A stretch of DNA of 64,000 nucleotides, from the NCBI GenBank assembly GCA_003313425.1, contig NHZP01000006.1, forward strand, positions 1,054,001-1,118,000. Direction: 5' to 3'. The stretch comes from Pseudopyrenochaeta lycopersici (taxonomy: Eukaryota > Ascomycota > Dothideomycetes > Pleosporales > Pseudopyrenochaetaceae). Each line of letters starts with the position of its first letter. The first letter of the stretch is position 1. The notes under the pieces were generated by a model. It saw only the letters and a list, made by a program, of their open reading frames with translations, had not been told where the DNA came from and did not search any database. Below, in pieces: positions 50,992-62,749 of this stretch. The position numbers and the translations under genes were made by a program.

Positions 50992-52859
50992 TTTTCCTCA
51001 GCTGTTGGGAAGCCGACTTCCAAAAGGGAAAGGGCAGCCGAAATTCGAATCGAACTTGATAACGCTCCCAAAATCCAGTTCAACGAAAGTAGGCCGTCAA
51101 AAAAATAAATATACAGGCGAAGAGAACGCCACAAAGACCTCTAAAGAGTTCTGTCAATGGAGGCAAAGACTCAAATAAGACAGTCATGAAATCAGAGCCA
51201 TCATCAGAGGCTAGTGTCTGGTCATAAGCGGAGATAAAACTCGCCAATAAGAGCTGACACAAAGGGATGCAGAACCTGGGGTTGCTAAGCATTCGAAGAA
51301 CTAGTCTACGCCATCGGGCCTTATTGTACTCCGACGAGCCGACTGATTGTATATCACGGTCCGGGTATATCTGTTTTCATTGCTACAGTTAGGATATGTA
51401 TGGATGATATACCTCCAGCGACAGCCAAGAAGTATGCCACGAACACCACACCCCACACCAGCATATTGAGCAGAATTTCGAACCATTTGCAAGCCCCATA
51501 ATTTCGACGTCGTAGATACGTATCGCCAAACAGCCAGCCGAACGCGCGCCATGAATACGGCAAAAAGTGGGGCTATGGGTTTCGTTAGGGAAAACGGCAC
51601 CCCGAATTTGCCGATGACCATGATTACTACTACAATATCCCGTGCATTGTCCCCCCCCGCCCCTAAATTCTGATAGCTGCATTTATCCAGAAAGGTAAAG
51701 TGCTGGAAAGCTTTCGCCCGTGAAATTTTTTTTTTAGCAAACACGTTTGATCTACACCCCTTACCAAGCGGCCGACCAAGCTCCCGCCGCGGATAGTATA
51801 TGGTCTTGGATAATTTGAAAAAAAACTTGCGGCCTTGTTTGCGCTCAGATCGGGGTTAGAGACGGGAAGGAAGGGAGGGAGGGGGGGAACAAGGACGGAG
51901 CCAAGGACGGGAAGGTGAGGAAAGAACCGTTCAATCTAGACCGTGCGGTTAGTGGCTGGTTCGAATCTCCTTGGATAGAACGCTGTGCATTTTCCTGCTG
52001 GAATAGAGACAGCTGCCTTCTTCACGTGTTCTTCACACCGATGATCGCCAGCCTAGTGCATCAGCTTGCATCTGCATCTGCGTATTCCCCGCGACGTCAT
52101 ATTTTGGCGGCCACCACAAAGAGAGAGAGAGTGTCGTGTGATTGCTGCCTGGAGCCCAGTCATAGAATGCCAATAGTCTTCGGACAACTGGACCTCCGAT
52201 GCTGCCATCAGGCCCGGGCGTAAAAGGAAGCAAAAGTGGGCCGATAAGCAATGGATAGTTCCTCATTGAATGGTGGGAAAAAAAAGCCCCATCTTACATG
52301 GAAAGGGTTGGAAATGTAAAGCTGAAGATGCTGGATATTGAGCTTGCTTACCAAGAATAATGGGCATGGTTGCGGATAACGGAAGGGGGGGCAAGTAGCC
52401 TGGTATATGACTATTTCGCGACTACATGTAGAGTATCCCCCTGTGTACTAAACAAGCTTGAACTGAGACAACATGAGGTTAATTTCCCTAAAAGGACCGT
52501 TACCGGTTTGTACTACGAATGCATCAGCACTAAGATTGTATCCTGACGACCTTACACAAGGCCCTTCCAAATTGGATACCCGCATCTCTCCCGTGATTAA
52601 AAAAAAAGCAATTCACACAAGCACGTTTTTGCGTAAGTTTGCGTAGATTAAGCATCCGATGAGTCTTTCATTGGACCCTATAAACTGTCCTGAGGACATC
52701 AACCCTCCTATATGCAAAATCATAAGGACCTCGAACATTGTCTTGAGACGAACACCAGAACATAAACCGTGTATGGTGTGATGCAGCAACGCCAAAGCGG
52801 CCCAGATCCGCTACCAGAATTTTTTTTTACAGGGTATCGTAAGGAAAGCAACCAGCTGC
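50992..52859. other. Intergenic region of about 1.9 kb with a G-rich tract
   Basis: Upstream of the ABC transporter. Contains five G-runs within 51852-51887 (candidate G-quadruplex) and a small possible membrane-protein frame at 51354-51563. Otherwise no supported gene. Confidence 0.4.
51354..51563 (-). CDS. Possible small single-helix membrane protein
   Basis: An open frame of 69 codons starting MPYSWRAFGWLFGDTYLRRR with one strong helix (LLNMLVWGVVFVAYFLAVAG). A 42-nt in-frame candidate intron (GTATAT, branch CTAAC, acceptor AAACAG) lies just after the helix and would end the protein in DIPGP. Basic residues before the helix fit a membrane topology. No homologue is recognised and the frame may be chance. 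Confidence 0.25.
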   Translation of the reverse strand: MPYSWRAFGWLFGDTYLRRRNYGACKWFEILLNMLVWGVVFVAYFLAVAGGISSIHILTVAMKTDIPGP

Positions 52860-54455
52860 TTAGTTGTCAACCCCGATATGTACATTCTTCTCTCCCTCGG
52901 GCAGCACCTCTGCTTCCCTTTTGCCTGACAAGGTAGGAAGCTCCTCCATAGCCTCCCTGATAATGGCAAGCGCGGAGTCAATTTCCTCCTCGGTGATAAC
53001 AAGCGGCGGTGCGAGCCGGATGATGTTTTGATGAGTGGGTTTGGCCTGTCCACGGGTGTTAGTATAATCGATGTCTTTCTTGTGTGCAATCTTGAGGGCT
53101 CTTCTTACCAGTAGTCCCTTCGCTTTGAAGAGCATGCAGAGATCCCACGCGCTATGGCCGTTCGTCTTGCTTTCGTCAATGACGATTGCATTCAGTAGGC
53201 CCTTGCCGCGGATCGTTGTGATCATCGGGTTGTTAATGTTCGTCAAGCCTTCACGGAACTTCTTTCCGAGCGTTTCGGCGCGCTCAATCATGTTCTCTTC
53301 CTGGATCAGTTCGAGAGCTCGGATGGCGACGGCAGAGCCCAGGGGGTTACCACCGTAGGTCGAGCCATGTGTACCAGGCTCGATGGTCAGCATGACCTCT
53401 TTTGAGCCCAGGACACATGAGACGGGATACATGCCGCCTGAGATGGCTTTACCAAGCAGGACCAAGTCTGGCTTGATACCACTCCACTCATGGCAGAGCA
53501 TCTTGCCGGTTCGCGCAATGCCTGTCTGGATCTCATCACAGATGAGGAGGACATTGTGCTTGTCGCAAAGAGCCCGGACTTCGCGCAGGTAGCTGTCGTC
53601 CGGAACGACGATACCAGCCTCGCCTTGAATTGGCTCGACGAGGAAAGCAGCGGTGTTCTTTCCGTGTCTTTCAAGGACATCGCGGATGTCGTCAACATTG
53701 TTATAGTGGATTGGCTTGCCTGTGGAAGGGCAGGTGCTGCCAACGCCAGGGAGGTAGGGGCCGTAGTTGTCGCGTGACTCGGGATCAGTGGACATTGTGA
53801 TGGCAGCGAACTTGATGTGCGTTAGCTTGTGTTTCTGGTGGCTGCATTGAGACTCACTGTTCGCCCATGGAAGTTTTCTGTGACTGAGAAGACCAATGCC
53901 TCATTCTGGGGGATGCCCTTGACTTTGTAGCCCCACTTGCGCGCGACCTTGACGGCGGTCTCGACAGCTTCAGCGCCCGTGTTCATTGGCAGAATCATGT
54001 CGAAACCAAACAATTTGGTCGCATACTCTGCGAATCGCGGGAATACATCGTTGTAGAATGCCCGGCTGCTGAGGGTCAGCCGCGATGCTTGCTCAGTCAG
54101 TGCCTTGACGAGCTCGGGATGGCAGTGGCCCTGGTTGACGGCGCTGTAGGCAGAGAGGAAGTCGAGGTAGTGCTTGTCCTCTGGATCCCAAACGCTGCAG
54201 CCGCTTGCGCGCGCGAAGACTAGGGCAATTAGCGGTCTGCATCCATGTAGCATGGCATTGTTGCGCACCAATTGGTAGCGGATGGTAGTTGTGGGCGGCG
54301 AAGTTGGCCTCTGCGCCAATTGCCTCTGTGGTGGACGAAGAATGGTACCTTGCAGGATCTGGGGTGCCTGTGGGGTGGAAGGCGCGAGCAGTAGGCTTCA
54401 GGGCGGTGGCATTGCCCGCCGGCGTGTTGTCGTGCTGGACTGCGCCTGGAGCCAT
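52860..54455 (-). CDS. OAT: Ornithine aminotransferase
   Basis: PLP enzyme that converts ornithine and 2-oxoglutarate to glutamate semialdehyde and glutamate; cytosolic in fungi, used in arginine catabolism. Four exons (54455-54269, 54219-53858, 53810-53109, 53045-52860) give 478 aa. Key segments: [45 protein letters not shown] before intron 2, [23 protein letters not shown], and [12 protein letters not shown] with the PLP-binding Lys. [10 protein letters not shown] follows. The third intron (53108-53046, 63 nt) stays in frame if unspliced, adding 21 residues, but its CTAAC branch and the family alignment LL|AKPTH argue that it is removed. No mitochondrial presequence is evident. Confidence 0.95.
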
Positions 54456-55230
54456 GGTGGTTGCTGTTATCGATTGTTGGTAGGAACGCGGGGCAAAGTA
54501 GTGGGGAAGATTGTCTTTGTTGGACAGATTGGTTTAGGATGGAGAGAAAACAGCGGGAGCGAGCCTGTTCTTATTTTCTTTCTTGGTTGAGGTTTGGTGC
54601 CGCATCTAGCCAAATCCTGCGCATAGGGATCATGTATGAAAAATCCACGAACGATGCCCGCGTCAACCTGCACTTAGGAGACGAGCCAACGACATCGGAT
54701 CGGTTCAGCGCGGCTGATCCATTTAGAGCGCCTCCCATTGGCGCGTGGCGTTGGTCTCGTGATGCAAGAGGGTTCCGCTCAGCGGCGACGAACACGAGAG
54801 TCGCGCTCCGTCCGGCGGGAGGGGAGTGAATGCAGGAGGCCATTTGAACATGTTGATATAGGTGTCGCGTTGTGTAGTCGGTAAAAGTTACCGTGTCTCT
54901 TGCTCCTGCCTTGTGGACGCGACCTGCGTGCGCCATTTTCCCCGCAGCCCGAGCAATCACAGCTTCGCAACCTCCGTGGACTGTGCAACTGCCGTCATGG
55001 ATGCCCCTGAGCCTATCATAGCCGCTCGATTAAACCACCCAACTGTAGTCGAACATCATCGCGCTGTATAACGAGCACCTTGCCTACTACCCAAAACATT
55101 TTCAAGTGATCAGAAGTACTGTCCCTTGCAGGCAAGCACCCACTTCCAGCACACAACTCCCAAGACTCTAAACCACGCTCTCCACAGCATTCAATGGTTG
55201 GAGAACTTTTTTGGCCTGATTTGTGCTTCC
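54456..55230. promoter_or_regulatory. Divergent promoter region, OAT and HAD phosphatase
   Basis: Head-to-head spacer with no supported gene. A short frame on the plus strand (54862-55071) has no recognisable feature. Confidence 0.4.
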
Positions 55231-56220
55231 ATGTCTCGTTTTTTCTTTTCTAAATACCCGTTCAGACGCTCCTCTGCACTCTCCGTCTTGTCATCTGCCA
55301 GGTCCTTGCCCACAATGCCACTCAACCCTTTGACATTTCCAAACCGGTCAATCCACTGGATCCTCGATTGGGATGGCACAATAACCAAACATGACACTCT
55401 TGACGCACTTGTCAACATCTCTGCCTCGTTCAAGCCCGGCTTCCCCACGTTGGATCACTGGAACCGCGTAACAAAAGCCTACCTCGACGACTATATAAAC
55501 ACCCTCGCAGAACTTGCTCCTGGTGGTGCACTTCCCAAGACAGTCGAGGAAGAAAAAATGTTGCTGAAGAGGTTGAAAGCTGTAGAGCAACGAAGTTTAG
55601 ATCGCGTGTCTGAGAGTGGGATTTTTAAACAGTTAACGAAGGAACGATTAAACGAAGGCGCACGCACATCTATTGCCACAAAACAAATCCAAATTCGCGT
55701 CGGCTATACAGACTTGTTCCATCACATCCAGAGCTATGCAGACAACCTTGATATTTTAAGCGTCAACTGGAGTCGCCACTTCATATCCACTTGTCTCAAC
55801 GTAGCAGGTGTTGAACTGAAGCTGAACTCCATCCACGCAAACGAGCTCGAAGGTATCCAAGAAGGAAGATCATCAAATGGCCATATCTCTCCAGACGGCG
55901 TAACAAAAATCATCTCCAGCAGCGACAAGCTACAATGGCTGAACCAACTGAGAATGGCAAGCACGGCGCCTGACGATGCACTACCCATTATTTATGTGGG
56001 AGATAGCTGGACAGATATTGAGTGTCTACTCGCCGCAGACCTGGGCATCTGCATACGTGACGATCCGATGGGTAGCTCGCAAAGAAAATTAGCAGAGGCA
56101 CTGGAGAGATTAGGAGTACAGTGTCCGCACTTAAGGAACTGGGAGCACGCTGATGAGTGGAGGGTAGTGTGGGCGAAGGATTTTGATGAAATCAGGGAGT
56201 GGGCTCGAAGTAGAGAATGA
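55231..56220 (+). CDS. HAD-superfamily phosphatase (phosphoserine-phosphatase-like fold)
   Basis: Intronless. From ATG 55231 the product is 329 aa; from ATG 55315 it is 301 aa. Motif I is ILDWDGTITKHDT, with the nucleophilic Asp. Motif III/IV is IYVGDSWTDIECLLAADLGI. The 28 residues before MPLNPLTFP are rich in Arg, Ser and Phe with no acidic residue (MSRFFFSKYPFRRSSALS), which could be a mitochondrial presequence used by the longer form. The cap region with LKRLKAVEQRS is helical. It resembles fungal haloacid dehalogenase proteins of the Cto1 type, but the substrate is unknown. The gene is convergent with the C2-domain gene to its right. Confidence 0.85.
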   Translation: MSRFFFSKYPFRRSSALSVLSSARSLPTMPLNPLTFPNRSIHWILDWDGTITKHDTLDALVNISASFKPGFPTLDHWNRVTKAYLDDYINTLAELAPGGALPKTVEEEKMLLKRLKAVEQRSLDRVSESGIFKQLTKERLNEGARTSIATKQIQIRVGYTDLFHHIQSYADNLDILSVNWSRHFISTCLNVAGVELKLNSIHANELEGIQEGRSSNGHISPDGVTKIISSSDKLQWLNQLRMASTAPDDALPIIYVGDSWTDIECLLAADLGICIRDDPMGSSQRKLAEALERLGVQCPHLRNWEHADEWRVVWAKDFDEIREWARSRE

Positions 56221-56527
56221 CGGAGCACAAACATGGCTCGCATACATGACCGAGTTACTAAGCTGTGGCAACTTCACATAATTGCCTCAATGCATCCAAT
56301 CTATGATATCTCTAACATTTGTTGGATGTGCAAATGCCCCAGGATACGCAGATATAAAATTACAACGTGTCCTCCGCAGAACGTTTACATAAAAAAAATG
56401 CCGCACCGAGTAATGCATCAGGTCTTGCGACATACTATACTCATGATCCGAGTCCGTAACTTTACCCATCCAATCCCAACGCCAAACGCACGCGCTCTTT
56501 GCTAATTTTGACTTAAGCATTGTTTCC
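56221..56527. other. Convergent 3' intergenic region
   Basis: Spacer of about 307 bases between convergent stops, AT-rich, consistent with two 3' untranslated regions. Confidence 0.4.
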
Positions 56528-59500
56528 TCAAGCCTCCGTCTCAATGCCCGTCCCACTCCGTTCATGATGATGAAACAGATTCTCAACTTTGGCCTTGCCT
56601 CGGTCTCCCACATGCTTCATCCAGGCCAGCGTTCTCGGGCCTTTCCATTGCATAACACCTCTGTTCCTGCGGTGCAGTTGCTTAGAAGACGCCTTGTAGT
56701 CTCTTATCTGATCCATTGTGCCCCTCTTCCCATCCTCGCTGAGCTTCGAATCTCGCTTTTTATCTTTTTGTAGAAAGTCTGGCAGGAAATTACCGTCGTC
56801 GTCTCCATCTTCAGTGTCCGAAGAAGACGAAGATGAGCTGTCTTCGTCGATCTCTTTGTTATTTTCAATTCCGGGCTTTTCATTGTTATCGTCCCAATCA
56901 GACCACTCTTGGTCATTGCATACGTCGAGAACTTCCATAACTTGGCGGAGGTGCTTGTCGCCCTTTGCAAACTTTTCGTGGTAGCCCGAGAGGCCCGACC
57001 AGAATGTGAAGGTCACTTCAATTTCGCCAACTTTTTCACCATAGGAGTCAAGCATGTTGTCCTCTGCGCGGTTCAGATCACCTCTCCAGACAGGGACACG
57101 GATGGTCTGTTCTATGTTATCGGGGATGTCCTTGAGCCAAAGAATACCAAATGCGGGGGTATGATCTCTCAAGGTAGCATCTTGTCTGAACTCAATGATC
57201 ATTGGCGCAGCGTAGCGCATGCGCACTGGCAGACGAATGTTTTTGTTGTTTCTGGTGGACCACACAGTTTGACCATTCTCTCCATGGACTTTTCCGTTCT
57301 TGCCCCTTGAGTGCAGCTTTCCACGGCTGGTCCGAGTACGGATCTTCATCCTGAGAGGCTGCAGGTCCTCTGGAATGTCGATCGCTTTGACTTGGGAATT
57401 GATATCCAGAGTTCCGTACTCCCAACCTAGCATATTCCGTGGGACTTGAAGTTGAACACTCCGGAAGATCATCGAAACGCGGGCTCGGCCATATCCTACA
57501 CCCCCTGCGAGAGGGAAGACGGAGTTGATCTGGCTCCGCTCGCTGAAGACTTTCTCCAGTGGAAGGTAGATGATGCCGAGTAAAGGATCATCTTCGTGGA
57601 CCCTGGCGTCGCGAACAGCAATGTGAACTTCTGTGCTTCGCACGTCTCGGATGAAGCGCTCGCAACCAGCATTGAAGAACGGCTTAGAATTCTTGGGTTT
57701 GGTGCGCGTCTTAAAGACCTTCTTGTGGTTCAGAATGATAGTGCAATACGCTGATGGCAACTCTTCGCCTTCTTCTTCCTCATCAGTTGCTTCAGCATTG
57801 GCAGTGACTTTATTTTTGTTCAGCACTTCCAATTGTAAGCCAGTAATTTGGTGAATCTGAATGCTGAGAATACCACTTGGGTAATCCTCGGACGGTGGTG
57901 AAGCGATGATGAGTTGATCTTGCCGAGCTTTGAACTCTTCAGCTTTTTGTTGCTCAACTTCATGCTGATGATCCTCGCTCGCCTCACGGAGTTTGTTTTC
58001 TGCTTCCGCAAATACCTTCTCCTTCAGCTGGGCCATGGTCTTGATATCGGGATCCTCTTCTTGTGCAGTCAACTGATCATCGGTAATCCTCGTCTTGGAA
58101 AAGTAGCCCACGCTCCAACTCAGCTTCCCCGGCATGCCTTCTCCGGCTTTGAGAGCTCTGAAACCGTCTTCCCGATCATGCATTTTGCCGTTTGTATCGT
58201 CGCTCTTCATCAGCTGCTTGAGATCCAGCTCGATGCGGCCAAGGTCGTCATCAGCAGTGGTACGATCAGAGTCCCACAGCTGCACTCTCAAACTTTCATC
58301 CACGTTCAGCTCTTCCGGCGTGACGCAGACGAAGCACGTCTCGTCCCAGCAAGGTTCCATGTTATTTTGTAAGACGCGCGTCGACCACAGTGGCTTTCCG
58401 AATTTGGCCCAACCCACGCTCACATACGGATCCGCAGAGCCTTTTGAAAAGGGACCAAAGCCAGCGTCTCCTTCTTTGAAATCGTATGCATGTTTGATCC
58501 TGACCACTAGTACACCTTGCGCAATCGTATCTTTTTTAAAATCGTCACCCATCATCATGTCCTTGAGGTCCAACGTCAGGGACTTCGGAGCGACGTACTC
58601 GGCCAACGCAGCGTCCATGGATGACTGGACGAACTTTGAGATAAGAGGTACATCCATGAGGTTGGGCCCTTTCTTGATGAGTGGCACGCATGAGAGAGTC
58701 ACTTTGGGCTGGCCGAGGAAAGACATCGTGCAGATCGAGAAGAATGGGGGATCCGGACACAGTTGCAGTCGAAGACGCATAACACCAACGACACCGGTCA
58801 ATTCCACCCAGACAGCTACATTGTGTCAGTTTGAGATATATTGCCGGAGGAACAGAGATTGACATACGTAGCTTGACCTTTCCCGGTAAATAAAACGCTA
58901 GATAAAGATGCGCGTGCTTCGCTCGCGACTTGATGCCCTTTCCAGTTGATGGTCTATATGCGAACGCAACTTCCACGTTGACAAAATCACCCTCTTCAGC
59001 TTCCATGGTATCTTGTCCTGGTGCTGCGCTTTGACCTTCGCCATCATCTTGAATCTTTCGATCGCCTTTCTCCTCATTTGCCGACTTCAGTTTCCCGTCA
59101 GAGCTCACAGATCGGGCAGCCGCGCCTGTAGGCAACCATCGAACACCGAGAATGCGGAGTGCCTCGCTGCCTTGGCCGAGGTCTTCGACTGCTACCATGC
59201 GAACCATGCTGGGTAATGAGGCTTGCATGACATCCTATAAATGTTAGCGAAAAGTCCTACGCAACAATGAAGAAAGTTCTACCTCGAGTGTATCAGATAT
59301 GCTAGCGAAGAGATCAGGATTGATCAACGGCCATATTGAAGCAAGAAGGGAATTGAGCCATTGTGCGCTCTCAGCCGACTGACTCTTCGCGAGCTTCTGG
59401 CCTCGTTTTCGCTCGGCTTGCCAAACCTCAACATCCCAAACGTTTTTGATTTTATTCTCAGTCCATTGCCGCATGAATATGATGATGGCTGCTGAAACAA

Positions 59501-60341
59501 CTAGCATCGTGCTAAGTTCTGCAAGTTTGAAGAGCTGTCGCGTCCAACCTGTTGAATGGCGCGTGGGCCAGAACAGAGTGTTGACTACCATTAAGCTGAT
59601 TGCAACGACGGCCAGACCCGCCGTCACCGCCTGCAGGTACACAGTTGTGATCTCGCTTCGTGTCGCATCAAAGTCAGGAGGTGGGAAGAGGACTTCCATA
59701 GCAGTGTGCGAATCCCTAGACTCCTCTTCTTCCGCTTCTAGGTGCTCATCACTTTTATTGACCGCCTCCATGCCAGTCATCGTTTTTGGCTCTGTCCCAA
59801 CTGGCGGAGGATTCTTTACCGTGCTCTTCAAATCTTTGTCCGTGAAGTCATGAATCGTTACGGGCAAGTGTGTAATCGGATCTGTGACCTCTCGTTCGGT
59901 GCCATCGGCGCTAAACTTCTTCATCTCTTTGCGTGCCTTTTTCGGATCTGATGACTTCAGGCTGCCCTCTGTGGTATCTTCCATGCCTCCCTGAGAGTTT
60001 TGGTCCTGAATTGACGCTTGGTCTTCCTTCGAAGCCCTTGGTCTACCAGCATGATCTTCAGCCTCTTCTTCACCTTGCACAAGATTCTTGTTCGTGGCTA
60101 GGTATGGACCATCCTTATTTATGGATTCCCCAGTATCTTTACCGTGTTTGAAGACATCATAGGCTTCACCGATCCGATCACGTTTGCCTCCATCGCTTGC
60201 GCCGTCGTCTGGCTGACCATACTCTTCCTGCCTCCTCTGCTTCTCTTCTCGATATCCTTTGATCGTGGGGATTGGATTGTGAGCATTGTGCGGTCTTCTG
60301 TATGACCTGCGTTGGTCCTCTACATCTTCAATGCCAGACAT
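56528..60341 (-). CDS. SMP and C2 domain lipid-transfer protein, Mug190-like (ER membrane contact site)
   Basis: Tricalbin/extended-synaptotagmin relative that tethers ER to another membrane and moves lipids (family knowledge). Three exons (60341-59283, 59234-58868, 58815-56528) give 1237 aa. Order: a disordered charged N-tail (about 240 residues); paired helices (AVTAGLAVVAISLMVVNTLF and ELSTMLVVSAAIIIFM) as an ER hairpin; an SMP domain starting SAQWLNSLLASIWPLINPDLF and continuing through both introns (VKL|PVWVELTG); then C2-like modules (GVLVVRIKHAYDF; SADPYVSVGW; GILSIQIHQITGLQLE). An acidic Ser/Asp run (EDSSSSSSSDTEDGDDD) precedes a basic tail. The start at 60341 is preferred to upstream Met 60626, whose extension looks like untranslated sequence. 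Confidence 0.88.
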
Positions 60342-62138
60342 GGCGATTTGTAGCAGTGATTTGGTTCGCGCAATTGAGGGCAGATTAAGAGGGAACGTTT
60401 GATCGACCTGCGCAGTCAGCTGCTTGTTGCGACGTCTTGTCGCGAATTGTGGCGGCCCTCGCTCATAAATGGCAACTGGAGAAATCAAGGAAAGTGCTAA
60501 GAGGAGCTGTACACGCAAAAAGGTGTAAAGACCCCGGCAAAAGCAAGGGAATAACTTGTTGTCTGTGTTTATAGTTGACGTATGTACAGGTGGGTGTGAC
60601 AGAATTCGAGAACATGATTTCGCCAATTATGCTCCACTTCGCGTGCCAGCGCCGCATTCATTCGTAGCTTGAGCGCCGTGAGTGCCGTGCTTCAAAGCTT
60701 GCTCCCATGCAATGACGTCGGGCTGCCCGCTTTTGACGCGTTTCGCTCAGACGATCTGACGACTTGGCGTTGGTTTGCGGGGATTCCCTGACGCCCGGCA
60801 TAAGCATTCCGGTGGCTCATACCTTGACCCACTCTTCAGCCTCAACACCAACACTGATAATGTATTTCTATATCTTTAGTGTGAGACTAATCGTCAGTTG
60901 AGTAGGATTGGTCAGCAAAATGACCATCCCATCACAAGCGTCTTATAGCAGTCTGTAACGAATTACACTCACCCCGATCAATTGCCAGAGGCACTGATAG
61001 CTCGCCATTCTTGTGCATGTATGAGATGGCTGAACACCAAATTATCATACTGCGAAATATTCTGCTTGACTTTACGGTCATCAATGATTCATGAGTCGAA
61101 CTGTAAAAATTGCAAAAATAGTCGATTGACTATTTTGCGGGCTAGAAATGAATGAATATCGTTCGGCCGCTAAGAAGGAACTTTGTTTTTCCAGCGAATT
61201 GGGAAGTGTCTCTGCAACAAAAATGTTAGTTAACCTTGCGCAGAATGTGGCTGTGATGTAAGACCGCCCTCGAAGCCCTACCGCCCTTCTAACGCCCTAT
61301 TTCTAAGGCTTTCAGACTGAACACATCACAACCAGTTGGATATCTATCAATATGCTTGCATTTGCAGCTCAGAATTTTTTTTGGGAAAAACGAATTCGAG
61401 CATGACCAGACGTAATTAAGAATTGATACGACTTCAAATGCCCGGAATTGACTGCTGCCTGCGCCCTTCAATTCGGAATAGGCATCCCGTTCCACACCGT
61501 CCCCACACCGTCGCCAACGGCCTTGCGGTAGGGAATCTATTCCGAACATTACCCACCTCCATTGGCCAGTCACAGTCGCGCATCGACTCATATTTCTGTA
61601 AAGCCTTATACCAAAAAGCTTAGGTCTATGCGAAATACGACAATGGTTTGGTCAGACGTGGATGTTGCATTCGCCGGTGCTCGAGTCATCCCACACAGGG
61701 CGCGCTTTCGCGTGGATTTGCGCGTTCTTTGCTGCATTCGAACGCGGTCGGAATTGGGCGCCTGACTAGATGCCTAAAGACTGTGGTACGGATTGCGCAA
61801 CACCGCAGCTGATTAATTTACGACATGGGTAGAGAACAGTCAAGCACGGCGTTGTAGTGCTCCTAGGTTTGTCGGTTGGTAAGCCAAGGTATGGTAGGGA
61901 GAATGAAGAGTCATAGTTCAGTTCCGAAGAACCAATGAAATAGTTGAGCGGTGAGGCGGTGATGAATGCTTGCTGTGAGGGTGTAGAGTGCATATTGATA
62001 TATAAGATGCAGGACGGTGCCCTGAGACGAACGGTATCACAGCAAGAAAACATTCAACTTTCAGTTGGTCATCTACCTCGTAAATCTTATAAGCAAACCC
62101 CAAGTCAATTGCTCCAGGGAATCTCAAAATCGACCATA
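60342..62138. promoter_or_regulatory. Divergent intergenic region of about 1.8 kb
   Basis: Promoters of the Mug190-like gene (left) and the small Ser/Thr-rich gene (right). A TATATAAG box at 61999-62006 lies about 133 bases before ATG 62139. Otherwise no supported gene. Confidence 0.4.
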
Positions 62139-62457
62139 ATGTCTTCGAATACCAACACAAACACTGCCTCCACCTCAACGCGTCACTCAACTTCATCAGC
62201 GCCGCCACCTTATACATCTTCAGATGCATACTCTGTAGCATCAGGGAAATCCACCTCCAAGAGTATTCTAAACAAGGTCTTCAACAGGAGTTGTCAGTAT
62301 TATCCTTTCTCCACAATGTAGGCTGTTGCTAATTTCGTCAATAGCTCCTGGAGCTGCCTCTGGAGGATCCTCGCGTCGAGGGGTCAAAACACAACAAGAG
62401 ATCGAGGATAACGAGTCAAAGCACGCTGCGCGGGCAGCATACTTCGCTTGCCAGTAG
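62139..62457 (+). CDS. Small Ser/Thr-rich hypothetical protein
   Basis: Two exons (62139-62292, 62345-62457) give 88 aa. The N-terminal third is nearly all Ser, Thr, Asn (MSSNTNTNTASTSTRHSTSS), then PPPYTSSDAYSVASG, a Lys-rich helix (KSTSKSILNKVFNR), and after the intron a polar C-terminus ending HAARAAYFACQ. The PPPY motif could bind a WW domain. The intron is 52 nt with GTCAGT donor and CAATAG acceptor; splicing restores one continuous frame. A TATA box is well placed upstream. No family recognised; no signal peptide. Confidence 0.7.
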
Positions 62458-62749
62458 GGCTCGAAGGGGAATATCAGGAGTTATATTGATTGTGTAAGGA
62501 AAGGAAGAAAGATAGCGGTTGGACAGTATATGTCGGAATAGCCCGGAGTTTGTGGAATATCAAAAGTGGCGTTTGATCTGGACGATTTTTGTAAGGGCTC
62601 GATAATGAAGAATAGTAATTAATTCACCTTTTTTTGCAAACGAGTTGCAATAACATGATGATGAGGCTGTTTTCTGGTATGTTGTCTTTAATGTGTCTGG
62701 CTGTCACTTATGTTGTGAAAAGATCCTAAGTATCCGTCAGCCCTCACCA
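62458..62749. other. Convergent intergenic region
   Basis: About 290 AT-rich bases between convergent gene ends; no gene supported. Confidence 0.35.

Noticed and set aside
51955..51975. GGTTCGAATC, resembling a tRNA T-loop
   Set aside because: The flanking bases do not pair into a T stem, and no anticodon arm or acceptor stem could be found around it.
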